NCBI GenBank assembly: GCA_900767005.1 | Contig: CAAFXL010000014.1 | Location: 1-21,882 of the forward strand | Source of the DNA: an uncultured Ruminobacter sp. | GTDB taxonomy: Bacteria; Pseudomonadota; Gammaproteobacteria; Enterobacterales; Succinivibrionaceae | DNA: 21,882 bases | Reading direction: 5' to 3' | Shown here: positions 1 to 7,278 of the stretch, piece by piece | Numbering within the stretch: position 1 is the stretch's first letter | Layout of the letters: every line of letters starts with the position of its first letter | The notes under the pieces: model-generated | Seen by the model: only the letters and a program-made list of their open reading frames with translations | What the model was told of the DNA's origin: nothing | The model's database searches: none | Position numbers and translations under genes: made by a program

Positions 1-123
1 CCTTAGACCACATAGGATTAGTTTGAGTTAAATTGAACTAAAACTAGGAAAGGAGTTAGAGATTAATACAAATAAATAACTAGCCTAACGAAATTTTAAT
101 TAAATTTGTTTGGTTGAATTATT

Positions 124-152
124 TTGAGTACTGATTATTCGACTTTTAGGAT
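124..152 (+). promoter_or_regulatory. candidate sigma-70 promoter for ftsY
   Basis: TTGAGT (124-129) and TAGGAT (147-152) are separated by 17 bp and lie 35 bp upstream of the ftsY start. Both hexamers are imperfect, and in such AT-rich DNA this could be chance. The first 187 bases of the window hold no gene that I can support. Confidence 0.25.
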
Positions 153-187
153 AGTTAGCATGTTTTGTTAAATGAGATAAAAAGAAT

Positions 188-1591
188 ATGGCAAAGAAAG
201 GTATATTTTCTTGGTTTCGTCGTAAAGATAAAGAGGAAACCAATTTAAATCAAAATGAGAATTTAGAAGTTAAAGAAACTCAAAATTCTCAATCAAGTTC
301 TCAAGTAGAAGCTAAAGAAGAAGTTAAAAAAGAAGAATCAACTAATCAAGAATTAAATAATTCTAAAGAAGATTTAACCAAAGATAATTCTAAAGTTAAG
401 CCTCAAGAAGCTAAGGTTAATACTTTAGATAAAGAAGAATTAAACAAGAATCAAGAAAACATTGTTAAAGAAAATAATGCTCAAGTAGAAGAAAGTAAGC
501 TTAAAGATAGCAATGTTTCTAAAAATGATTCTCTTGAAAATGATGCTTCTAATAATACTTTAGAAGAAAAGAAAGATGAAAGTAACGAAGCTTCTTTAAA
601 AGAAACTACCCAAACTTTAGCTGAAGAAAATTCACTTCAAGAAGAATTAATTGATGAACCTCAGCAAAAGCCAGGATTCTTTAAGCGTCTTTTAAAAGGC
701 TTAAATAAAACTCGTCAAAATATTGGTTATGGTTTTGTTGCTCTATTTAAGGGTAGAAAAATCGATGAAGACCTTTTTGATGAATTAGAAACTGCTTTAA
801 TTACTTCTGATGTTGGTGTAGAAACTACCCAAAAAATCATGGAGAAGATTACTAAAGAATCAACATTAAGAGAATTAAAAGATTCTGAAAGTTTAATGAA
901 GCATTTATCAAATGAACTTCTTCAAATTTTAGAGCCTGTTTCTAAGCCATTAGTAATTGATTCAAGTAAAGCACCATATGTTATTTTAATGGTTGGCGTA
1001 AATGGTGTAGGTAAGACTACAACTATTGGTAAAATGGCTAAACTATTTGAATCTCAAGGTAAAAAAGTAATGTTAGCAGCAGGGGATACTTTTAGAGCTG
1101 CAGCAGTTGAACAATTAAAAGTATGGGGCCAACGAAACCATATCCCAGTAGTTGCTCAAAGTACTGGTTCAGATAGTGCAAGTGTAATTTTTGATGCGAT
1201 AAATTCAGCAAAAGCTAAAGGCTATGATATCGTAATTGCAGATACTGCAGGTAGACTTCAAAATAAAGGCTACTTAATGGAAGAACTTAAAAAGATTGTT
1301 CGCGTAATGCAAAAGTTAGATCCAAGTGCTCCTCATGAAGTAATGCTTACTTTAGATGCTGCTACTGGTCAAAATGCAATTAGCCAAGCTAAATTATTTA
1401 GTGAAGCGGTTCCTCTAACCGGTATTAATTTAACCAAACTTGATGGTACAGCTAAGGGCGGCGTAATATTTAATATTGCAAGTCAATTTAACGTACCTAT
1501 TCGCTTTATTGGGGTTGGTGAAGGAATTGATGACCTTAGAGAGTTTAATGCTAAAGACTTTGTAAATGCTTTATTTACTAAAGACGAATAG
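188..1591 (+). CDS. ftsY: FtsY, signal recognition particle receptor GTPase
   Basis: FtsY is the membrane-associated SRP receptor. It pairs with Ffh and, through reciprocal GTP hydrolysis, hands ribosome-nascent chains to SecYEG. The 467-residue protein has the family layout: a short basic-aromatic N-terminus (MAKKGIFSWFRRK) resembling the E. coli membrane-contact helix, a low-complexity Glu/Lys/Asn/Ser A domain (about 15-160), an amphipathic helix with GFFKRLLKGL (163-172), and the NG GTPase domain. GTPase motifs seen are GVNGVGKTT (270-278), DTFRAAAVEQL (300-310), DTAGR (352-356) and TKLDG (416-420). E. coli FtsY is 497 aa, so this is near full length. It heads the ftsYEX-rpoH string, as in other gammaproteobacteria. 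The ATG at 188 follows a weak purine stretch rather than a strong ribosome binding site. Confidence 0.97.
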   Translation: MAKKGIFSWFRRKDKEETNLNQNENLEVKETQNSQSSSQVEAKEEVKKEESTNQELNNSKEDLTKDNSKVKPQEAKVNTLDKEELNKNQENIVKENNAQVEESKLKDSNVSKNDSLENDASNNTLEEKKDESNEASLKETTQTLAEENSLQEELIDEPQQKPGFFKRLLKGLNKTRQNIGYGFVALFKGRKIDEDLFDELETALITSDVGVETTQKIMEKITKESTLRELKDSESLMKHLSNELLQILEPVSKPLVIDSSKAPYVILMVGVNGVGKTTTIGKMAKLFESQGKKVMLAAGDTFRAAAVEQLKVWGQRNHIPVVAQSTGSDSASVIFDAINSAKAKGYDIVIADTAGRLQNKGYLMEELKKIVRVMQKLDPSAPHEVMLTLDAATGQNAISQAKLFSEAVPLTGINLTKLDGTAKGGVIFNIASQFNVPIRFIGVGEGIDDLREFNAKDFVNALFTKDE

Positions 1592-1607
1592 TTAAGAAAT
1601 TAAAAAT

Positions 1608-1631
1608 AAAGGGGATTCTTCCCCTTTTTTT
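1608..1631 (+). terminator. intrinsic terminator between ftsY and ftsE
   Basis: An 8-bp perfect stem, AAAGGGGA / TCCCCTTT, with a TTCT loop runs into seven T residues. The T run ends only 14 nt before the ftsE start. ftsE therefore needs readthrough or a promoter inside ftsY. Confidence 0.85.
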
Positions 1632-1645
1632 ATATAGAGCTAAAA

Positions 1646-2332
1646 ATGATTAGATTTGAAGATGTAAGTAAAGCCTACCTTAAAGGGCAAAGTGCTTTAC
1701 AAGGCGTAAGTTTTAAGATTGAACCTCAAGAAATGGTGTATTTAACTGGTCACTCTGGGGCTGGTAAAACTACCATAATGCGTCTTATTGCTGCTCAAGA
1801 AAGAGTAAGTTTAGGAAATATTTATTTTGATAATAAGTTAATTACTGATATTTCAAAAGAAAAAATTCCCTTTTTACGTCGTAAAATCGGAATGATTTTT
1901 CAAGACCATCATTTAATGCTTAATAAAACAGTTGCTGAAAATATAGCTCTTCCTTTATTAATTGAAGGAATTTCGGTATCTCAAATTAATGAAAGGATTC
2001 ATGAAGTAATTGAAAAAGTTGGGCTAAAAGGTAAGGGAAATAGCTATCCACTAGCACTAAGTACTGGGGAACAACAAAGAGTAGGGATTGCTCGAGCAAT
2101 CATTGGTAAACCAAAATTATTACTTGCTGATGAACCAACTGGCAATTTAGATAGAAGATTATCTTTAGATATTTTAGAACTATTTAATGAGCTTAATGAT
2201 GAAGGAATGACTATTATCATGGCAACCCATGATATTGATTTAATTAGTCATTATCCAAAAAGAACAATTAGATTAAAATCAGGCAACATAATTAGTGATG
2301 GCATGTTTAATCCGGAGGATTATGATGTTTAA
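1646..2332 (+). CDS. ftsE: FtsE, cell-division ABC ATPase
   Basis: FtsE is the cytoplasmic ATPase of the FtsEX complex. FtsEX acts at the division septum and, through periplasmic EnvC in E. coli, switches on cell-wall amidases. The 228-aa protein (E. coli 222) carries the full ABC set: Walker A GHSGAGKTT (35-43), Q-loop Gln86 in FQDHH, signature LSTGEQQ (138-144), Walker B LLLADE (158-163) followed by PTGNLD, and switch His195 in ATHD. The signature has Thr where many ABC proteins have Gly (LSGGQ). Spacing after the upstream terminator is tight. The gene overlaps ftsX by 8 nt, which suggests translational coupling of the two subunits. Confidence 0.96.
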   Translation: MIRFEDVSKAYLKGQSALQGVSFKIEPQEMVYLTGHSGAGKTTIMRLIAAQERVSLGNIYFDNKLITDISKEKIPFLRRKIGMIFQDHHLMLNKTVAENIALPLLIEGISVSQINERIHEVIEKVGLKGKGNSYPLALSTGEQQRVGIARAIIGKPKLLLADEPTGNLDRRLSLDILELFNELNDEGMTIIMATHDIDLISHYPKRTIRLKSGNIISDGMFNPEDYDV

Positions 2333-3257
2333 CTTATTAAAAGGAATTTTTAGTAGTGTTTTAGTTGATATCAAGTCCTCATTTGATACGATAATTCGTT
2401 ACCGTTACGCTTCAACGCTTTTAACTATTGCTGCAATTGGAATTAGTATTGCTATCCCAGCATTTTTCTATTGTTTAGCTCATAATTTACAAAATGTTTT
2501 AAAAAATGATTCGTTAGGTAAAAATATTACTGCTTATGTTGAAGGCGAGGTTAGTAAAGAAAGCTTAAATCAATTAGTTAAATCAATTAAAGAAGATCCA
2601 AGAATTGATAATGTTCAATTAATTCTTAATAGTGAAGGAATTGAAGATTTTGCTAAACTTGTAGGCATAAGTAAGGGTGATATTTTAGATGATGGAGTAA
2701 ATCCACTTCCTCATGCGATTATCATTACCCCAAAAGAAGCTTATACAACTTCAGATGAAATTGAAAAACTTGCACTTAATATTGGAGCAAATAAGCTTAT
2801 TAGTACGATTAAGCTTGATAAAGATTGGTTCTTAAAGATTAATAATGTTTTATCTTTATTAAACTTTTTAACTTACTTATTAGGAACAATTTTAGTAGTT
2901 TCTTTATTTTTAACTATCACAAATTCCATCTCAAGTAGAGTCTTACTTCATAGTGAAGAGATTGAGGTTATGAAGCTTGTAGGGGCTACCGATTTATTTA
3001 TTTGTAAACCATATGCTTATATGGGAATGTGGTTTGGTTTATGTGGAGCTTTTTGCGGTTGGTGGTTTACAGTTTTATCTTTATATTTAGTAAATCAATA
3101 TATCGTTGATTTAACTAAGATGTATGGGATTGAGTTTACAATGACTGCGTTTAGTTTTGGGGGATTTTTAGAACTAATTATCTCTTTTATGATAATTAGT
3201 GCTTTAATCTCAGTTCTAAGTGCAAAGCGTGCGATTACACGAATTGAACCAAAATAG
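2325..3257 (+). CDS. ftsX: FtsX, membrane subunit of the FtsEX division complex
   Basis: FtsX is the inner-membrane partner of FtsE. Its periplasmic loop passes conformational change to the murein-hydrolase activator. I place the start at ATG 2325 (MFNLLKG), because GGAGG at 2314-2318 lies 6 nt upstream. An upstream in-frame GTG at 2295 has no such site. The resulting 310-aa protein has four hydrophobic segments at about 29-50, 178-200, 228-258 and 278-300, with the extracytoplasmic domain between the first two. EEIEVMKLVGAT (211-222) is the conserved cytoplasmic motif of FtsX-type permeases. The 8-nt overlap with ftsE is typical of the pair. Confidence 0.94.
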   Translation: MFNLLKGIFSSVLVDIKSSFDTIIRYRYASTLLTIAAIGISIAIPAFFYCLAHNLQNVLKNDSLGKNITAYVEGEVSKESLNQLVKSIKEDPRIDNVQLILNSEGIEDFAKLVGISKGDILDDGVNPLPHAIIITPKEAYTTSDEIEKLALNIGANKLISTIKLDKDWFLKINNVLSLLNFLTYLLGTILVVSLFLTITNSISSRVLLHSEEIEVMKLVGATDLFICKPYAYMGMWFGLCGAFCGWWFTVLSLYLVNQYIVDLTKMYGIEFTMTAFSFGGFLELIISFMIISALISVLSAKRAITRIEPK

Positions 3258-3489
3258 GAAAGATTTTTAAAAATTTAAGGCAAAATGTTAACCTTTTTTA
3301 ATTTTTTGCGTTAAGATATAGGTGAAAAAAGAATTGTGTGATCTTATTCAAATAAATATTACTTTAAATTAAGTTTTTAAGTGTGTTTTTTTGAGGATTA
3401 GGTACGATACACAATGGATAAAAATGTAGTGATACATTTTATAATAATAAATGACCCTTCCAGGGTAATAAGGAAGACTGAATATAAAT
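3258..3489 (+). promoter_or_regulatory. ftsX-rpoH spacer with candidate rpoH control elements
   Basis: This 232-bp spacer should hold the rpoH promoter. A perfect TATAAT sits at 3440-3445 but has no convincing -35 at the right distance. A small hairpin, ACCCT-TCC-AGGGT (3453-3465), lies just before the likely ribosome binding site AAGGAAG (3470-3476). Near the ftsX end, AAGG ... CCTTTTTT forms at most a weak terminator. No sigma-E-type promoter is obvious. Only the TATAAT and the hairpin are firm as sequence; their function is inferred. Confidence 0.35.
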
Positions 3490-4365
3490 ATGGTATATCA
3501 GAATGATGAATCTATGATGTTAGTTCCAAGTGACAACATTGACGGATATATTCGTGCGATTAACTCTATTCCATTACTTACTAAAGAAGAAGAAATTGAA
3601 TTAGCTACACGTTTACGTGATGAAGGAGATGTTGAAGCTGCTCGTAAGCTAGTTCTTGCTCATCTACGTTTCGTAGTAAGTATTGCACGTGGATATGACG
3701 GATATGGGTTACCTTTAGCAGATTTAATTCAAGAAGGTTCTCTTGGTCTAATGAAAGCTGTAAAGCGTTTTGATGTAACTCAAGGAGTTAGATTGGCGGC
3801 TTTTGCAGTACATTGGATTAAAGCTGAAATCACCGATTATATCATTAAGAATTGGCGTTTAGTTAAGGTTGCAACTACTAAGGCTCAAAGAAAGTTATTC
3901 TTTAAGTTAAGAAAAGCTAAGAAGACTTTAGGTTGGTTTACTAGCGAAGAACGTCAGAATGTAGCTAAAGACCTAGGGGTTGAAGCTAAAGATGTAGAAG
4001 AAATGGAGTCAAGATTAAGTGCTCATGATGTAGCATTTGAAGGTACTCCTGATGAAGAAGAGGATAATGTAGCAATTCCATCAAATTACTTAGTTGATGA
4101 ATCATCTGACTTTGAAGCATCAATGATGAATAAGTCTAATGATAAGATGATGGCACTTGCTCTAAATAATGTTCTAGGAAAGCTTGATGAACGCTCTTAT
4201 TTAATTATTAAGCGTCGTTTCTTAGATAATGATAAAGCAACTTTACAAGAATTATCTGAAAAGCTAGGTGTTTCAATTGAAAGAGTTAGACAGCTTGAAA
4301 AAGCAACTCTTGCTAAGATTAAGACCATGCTTTTAGGTCAAAATTGCTTAACCTATGAAGCATAA
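3490..4365 (+). CDS. rpoH: RpoH, heat-shock sigma factor sigma-32
   Basis: RpoH directs RNA polymerase to heat-shock promoters. The 291-aa protein (E. coli 284) has region 2 from about 52 to 128, including ADLIQEGSLGLMKAV and HWIKAEI. The diagnostic RpoH box, starting QRKLFFKLRKAKK, runs about 133-150, and a region 4 helix-turn-helix (TLQELSEKLGVSIERVRQLE) covers 251-270. By my alignment from memory, E. coli Leu47, Ala50 and Ile54, which affect chaperone/FtsH/SRP control, correspond to Val48, Ala51 and Val55, all conservative. The gene follows ftsX, as in E. coli, but here it directly precedes grpE-dnaK-dnaJ. The AGGA of the ribosome binding site is about 15 nt from ATG 3490, longer than usual, so the start is slightly uncertain. 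Confidence 0.97.
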   Translation: MVYQNDESMMLVPSDNIDGYIRAINSIPLLTKEEEIELATRLRDEGDVEAARKLVLAHLRFVVSIARGYDGYGLPLADLIQEGSLGLMKAVKRFDVTQGVRLAAFAVHWIKAEITDYIIKNWRLVKVATTKAQRKLFFKLRKAKKTLGWFTSEERQNVAKDLGVEAKDVEEMESRLSAHDVAFEGTPDEEEDNVAIPSNYLVDESSDFEASMMNKSNDKMMALALNNVLGKLDERSYLIIKRRFLDNDKATLQELSEKLGVSIERVRQLEKATLAKIKTMLLGQNCLTYEA

Positions 4366-4392
4366 TTAGTAAAGTTTTTTAAGACTTTTTAC

Positions 4393-4424
4393 GGGGGAGG
4401 CTTTAAGCCTCCCTTTTTCTTTTT
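4393..4424 (+). terminator. rpoH intrinsic terminator
   Basis: A 7-bp stem, GGGAGGC (4395-4401) and GCCTCCC (4407-4413), with a TTTAA loop is followed by TTTTTCTTTTT. This is strong and GC-rich against the AT-rich background. It separates rpoH from the grpE promoter. Confidence 0.92.
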
Positions 4425-4473
4425 CAATTTTTTAGGAATTTTTAAAATATTTTTGAAAAATTCTTGAAATATT

Positions 4474-4501
4474 CTTGAAATTAATATTTTTGACCACATA
4501 T
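4474..4501 (+). promoter_or_regulatory. sigma-32 (heat-shock) promoter of grpE
   Basis: CTTGAAA (4474-4480), a 13-bp spacer and CCACATAT (4494-4501) match the E. coli sigma-32 consensus CTTGAAA-N12-14-CCCCATNT at all but one defined position. Transcription would begin about 35 nt upstream of the grpE start. The TTGAAA element is also repeated at 4453-4458 and 4464-4469, each 11 bp apart, but only the third copy is correctly spaced from the -10 box. An A/T-rich stretch upstream could act as an UP element. Confidence 0.82.
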
Positions 4502-4542
4502 TAGAAGTAGTTAAGAAAAATCTTGTTTAGGAGTTTTGATTC

Positions 4543-5145
4543 ATGTCTAATGAAAATGAAGAAGTAAAGATGGAAGAAAATGTTGAAAATACCTCTTCCG
4601 AAGCTTCAGAATTAACACAAGAGCAAGCTGATGCAGCAAAAGCAGAAGATGTTGCAACTGTTGAGCTTTTAGAACTTCAGGCGAAATTAAAAGATGCTCA
4701 GGATGATGTTTTGCGAGCTAAGGCAGAAGTTCAAAACATGATGAAGAGATGTCAAGCTGATGTTCAAAGAGCTAAAGATAATGCACTTGATAGATTTGCT
4801 CGTGACTTAGTTCAGGTTATTGAACCACTTGAAAAATCTGTAAAGTTTATGGATCGCAAGAATGAAGCAGTAAAGCCTCTTCTTGAAGGTGTTGAACAAA
4901 CTTTAGCAATCTTTACTAAGGTTTTAAATCAGAATGGTATTAAGGAAATCGCTCCAAAGGAAGGAGAAGATGCATTTGATCCAACATACCATAATGCTAT
5001 TCAGATGTTAGAAGTTCCTAATGTTCCAGCTAATCGAGTAATTAATGTCGTACAAAAAGGCTATACTCTAAATGGTAGAACCATTAAGGCTGCTATGGTT
5101 ATCGTATCAAAAGGTCCATCTGCACCAATTGATACACAAGCTTAA
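4543..5145 (+). CDS. grpE: GrpE, nucleotide exchange factor for DnaK
   Basis: GrpE is a homodimeric co-chaperone that releases ADP from DnaK to reset the folding cycle, and its long helices can act as a thermosensor. The 200-aa protein (E. coli 197) has an acidic disordered N-terminus (1-35), a long coiled-coil helix (about 38-105) and a C-terminal beta domain. The family signature appears as FDPTYHNA (145-152) and QKGYTLNGRTIKAAMVIVSK (171-190). AGGAG at 4529-4533 is 9 nt from the ATG. It sits right behind a sigma-32-type promoter and 129 bp ahead of dnaK, forming a grpE-dnaK-dnaJ cluster. In E. coli grpE is unlinked to dnaKJ. Confidence 0.96.
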   Translation: MSNENEEVKMEENVENTSSEASELTQEQADAAKAEDVATVELLELQAKLKDAQDDVLRAKAEVQNMMKRCQADVQRAKDNALDRFARDLVQVIEPLEKSVKFMDRKNEAVKPLLEGVEQTLAIFTKVLNQNGIKEIAPKEGEDAFDPTYHNAIQMLEVPNVPANRVINVVQKGYTLNGRTIKAAMVIVSKGPSAPIDTQA

Positions 5146-5159
5146 AAAAAAATTTAAAA

Positions 5160-5188
5160 ATGTACTTGAAAATCTAAAAAGAGTACAT
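5160..5188 (+). promoter_or_regulatory. dyad overlapping a weak sigma-32-like promoter before dnaK
   Basis: ATGTACT (5160-5166) and AGTACAT (5182-5188) form a perfect 7-bp inverted repeat with a 15-nt loop. Within it lies CTTGAAA (5165-5171), followed 11 bp later by GTACATAT, a poor match to the sigma-32 -10 box. It may be a secondary heat-shock promoter, a protein-binding dyad or an RNA hairpin; the sequence does not decide. Confidence 0.35.
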
Positions 5189-5214
5189 ATGTAATAGTTA
5201 GAAGAAGATAAAAG

Positions 5215-5247
5215 GTCTAGAAAGCAAAAATAAATAATAGTCTAGAC
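5215..5247 (+). repeat. inverted repeat in the dnaK 5' leader
   Basis: GTCTAGA (5215-5221) and TCTAGAC (5241-5247) are perfect inverted copies with a 19-nt loop; the right copy extends to the self-complementary GTCTAGAC. The repeat ends 27 nt before the dnaK start and leaves the GGAG ribosome binding site (5264-5267) free. It could be an mRNA stem-loop or an operator. No CIRCE-type element is present. Confidence 0.5.
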
Positions 5248-5274
5248 GCTAAAAGAATAAAATGGAGACTCAAA

Positions 5275-7185
5275 ATGGGTAAGATTATTGGTATCGACTT
5301 AGGTACAACAAATTCATGTGTTGCAGTATTAGAAAATGGTAATGCACGTGTATTAGAAAACGCAGAAGGTCATCGTACAACTCCTTCTGTAATCGGTTAT
5401 ACCGCTGATGGTGAAATTCTAGTTGGTGATGTTGCAAAGCGTCAGGCAGTAACTAATCCTGAAAACACACTATTTGCTATTAAGCGTTTAATTGGTCGTC
5501 GTTATGAAGATCAGGAAGTTCAGCGTGATATTAAGATTATGCCATTTAAGATTGTTAAGAGCGACAATGGCGATGCTTGGGTTGATGTAAAGGGTAAGAG
5601 AATGGCTCCACCTCAGATTTCAGCTGAAGTATTAAAGAAGATGAAGAAGACCGCTGAAGATATCCTAGGTGAAACTATTACTGAAGCAGTAATTACCGTT
5701 CCTGCATACTTTAATGACCAACAAAGACAGGCTACTAAGGATGCTGGTCGTATTGCTGGCTTAGATGTAAAGCGTATTATTAACGAACCTACTGCAGCTG
5801 CAATGGCTTACGGTGAAGATAAGGTTAAGGGCGAAAAGAAGATCGCTGTATACGACCTTGGTGGTGGTACATTCGATATTTCAATCATTGATATTGATGA
5901 AGTTGATGGTGAAAAGACCTTCGAAGTTCTATCAACTAACGGTGATACTCACTTAGGTGGTGAAGACTTTGATAATATCTTAATTAAGTTCTTAATTGAA
6001 GAATTTAAGAAGGATCAGGGCGTTGATTTAAGTAAGGATATGCTTGCTTTACAGCGTTTAAAGGAAGCTGCTGAAAAGGCTAAGATTGAATTATCATCTG
6101 CTCAACAGACTGAAATCAATCTTCCATACATTACCGCTGATGCAACAGGTCCAAAGCACATGAACATTAAGTTAACTCGTGCTAAACTTGAATCATTAGT
6201 TGAAGACCTAGTAATGAACTCATTAAACCCAGTTAAGACTGCTCTAGCTGATGCTGGTCTATCTACTAGCGATGTTGATGAAGTTCTACTAGTTGGTGGT
6301 CAGACTCGTATGCCTTTAGTACAAAAGGTTGTAGCTGATTTCTTCGGTAAGGAACCACGTAAGGATGTAAACCCAGATGAAGCTGTAGCAGTTGGTGCAG
6401 CAATTCAAGGTGCTGTTCTATCTGGTGATAAGAAAGACGTTCTATTACTTGATGTTACTCCTCTATCATTAGGTATTGAAACTATGGGTGGTGTAATGAC
6501 TACTCTAATTGAAAAGAATACTACAATTCCTACTAAGAAGAGTCAGGTATTCTCAACTGCTGAAGATAACCAACCTGCAGTAACTATTAGAGTATTACAA
6601 GGTGAACGTAAGCGTGCTGCTGATAACAAGTTATTAGGTAACTTTGACTTAACTGGTATTGCTCCAGCTCCACGTGGTGTACCACAGATTGAAGTATCAT
6701 TTGATATCGATGCTGATGGTTGTATCCATGTAAGTGCTAAGGATAAGAATACTGGTAAGGAACAGACTATTACAATTCAATCTTCATCAGGTCTATCAGA
6801 AGAAGAAATTCAGAAGATGGTTAGAGAAGCTGAAGCTCACTCTGAAGAAGATAAGAAGTTCGAAGAACTTGCTAGTGCTAGAAACCGTGCTGATGCAACA
6901 GTTCATGCAGTTAAGAAGCAACTTTCAGATGCTGGTGATAAGGTTCCTGCAGATCTTAAGACTCAGATCGAAAATGCTTGCAACGACCTAGACCAAGCTG
7001 CAAGAGGTGATGACAAGAACGAAATCGAAGCTGCTGAAAAGAAGCTTATGGATGTATGCGGTGCTTTAGGTCAGTACACTCAACAGTCAGGTCAAGCTCA
7101 ACCAGAAGCTCAGGCTCAAGCTCAGTCTCAGTCTAAGCCAAAGGATGACGGTGTAGTTGATGCTGAATTCGAAGATGTTAAGTAA
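5275..7185 (+). CDS. dnaK: DnaK, Hsp70 chaperone
   Basis: DnaK is the ATP-driven Hsp70 that binds exposed hydrophobic segments. With DnaJ and GrpE it also sequesters sigma-32. The 636-aa protein (E. coli 638) has the nucleotide-binding domain with phosphate loop GIDLGTTNS (6-14), catalytic Lys70, EPTAAA (171-176), DLGGGTFD (194-201, including Thr199 and Asp201) and VGGQTRMP (340-347). The linker VLLLDVTPLSLG (389-400) leads into the substrate-binding domain and helical lid. A Gln/Ala-rich tail ends in VVDAEFEDVK. Lysine codons are mostly AAG here, whereas ftsY, for example, favours AAA; that fits codon selection in a very highly expressed gene. Confidence 0.99.
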   Translation: MGKIIGIDLGTTNSCVAVLENGNARVLENAEGHRTTPSVIGYTADGEILVGDVAKRQAVTNPENTLFAIKRLIGRRYEDQEVQRDIKIMPFKIVKSDNGDAWVDVKGKRMAPPQISAEVLKKMKKTAEDILGETITEAVITVPAYFNDQQRQATKDAGRIAGLDVKRIINEPTAAAMAYGEDKVKGEKKIAVYDLGGGTFDISIIDIDEVDGEKTFEVLSTNGDTHLGGEDFDNILIKFLIEEFKKDQGVDLSKDMLALQRLKEAAEKAKIELSSAQQTEINLPYITADATGPKHMNIKLTRAKLESLVEDLVMNSLNPVKTALADAGLSTSDVDEVLLVGGQTRMPLVQKVVADFFGKEPRKDVNPDEAVAVGAAIQGAVLSGDKKDVLLLDVTPLSLGIETMGGVMTTLIEKNTTIPTKKSQVFSTAEDNQPAVTIRVLQGERKRAADNKLLGNFDLTGIAPAPRGVPQIEVSFDIDADGCIHVSAKDKNTGKEQTITIQSSSGLSEEEIQKMVREAEAHSEEDKKFEELASARNRADATVHAVKKQLSDAGDKVPADLKTQIENACNDLDQAARGDDKNEIEAAEKKLMDVCGALGQYTQQSGQAQPEAQAQAQSQSKPKDDGVVDAEFEDVK

Positions 7186-7210
7186 TAGTCAACTTAACTA
7201 AAATATTATG

Positions 7211-7242
7211 TGGCGGATGCTATCAGGAGGTAGTGTCCGCTA
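7211..7242 (+). promoter_or_regulatory. intercistronic hairpin between dnaK and dnaJ
   Basis: A stem of about 11 bp pairs GCGGATGCTAT (7213-7223) with GTAGTGTCCGC (7230-7240), including G-U pairs and an AGGAG-containing loop. No T run follows directly, so it is more likely a processing, stability or attenuation element than a full terminator. It could lower dnaJ output relative to dnaK. The GGAGG in the loop is too far from the dnaJ start (7279) to serve as its ribosome binding site. Confidence 0.6.
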
Positions 7243-7278
7243 CTTTATAAGAATAAGTTTTTAATAAGGTTTCTTAAT

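Noticed and set aside
2295..2324. Upstream GTG/ATG starts for ftsX
   Set aside because: They lack a binding site and do not match the family N-terminus; GGAGG at 2314-2318 points to ATG 2325.
3453..3520. RNA thermometer at the rpoH start
   Set aside because: Only a 5-bp hairpin and short A/T pairings are visible. No U-rich anti-Shine-Dalgarno element pairs convincingly, so the claim would go beyond the sequence.
4425..5274. CIRCE/HrcA control of grpE-dnaK
   Set aside because: No TTAGCACTC-N9-GAGTGCTAA element is present; control by sigma-32 explains the region.
6734..6991. 85-codon plus-strand frame inside dnaK
   Set aside because: It lies wholly in another frame of a strongly conserved Hsp70 gene and its composition is what frame-shifted dnaK would give.
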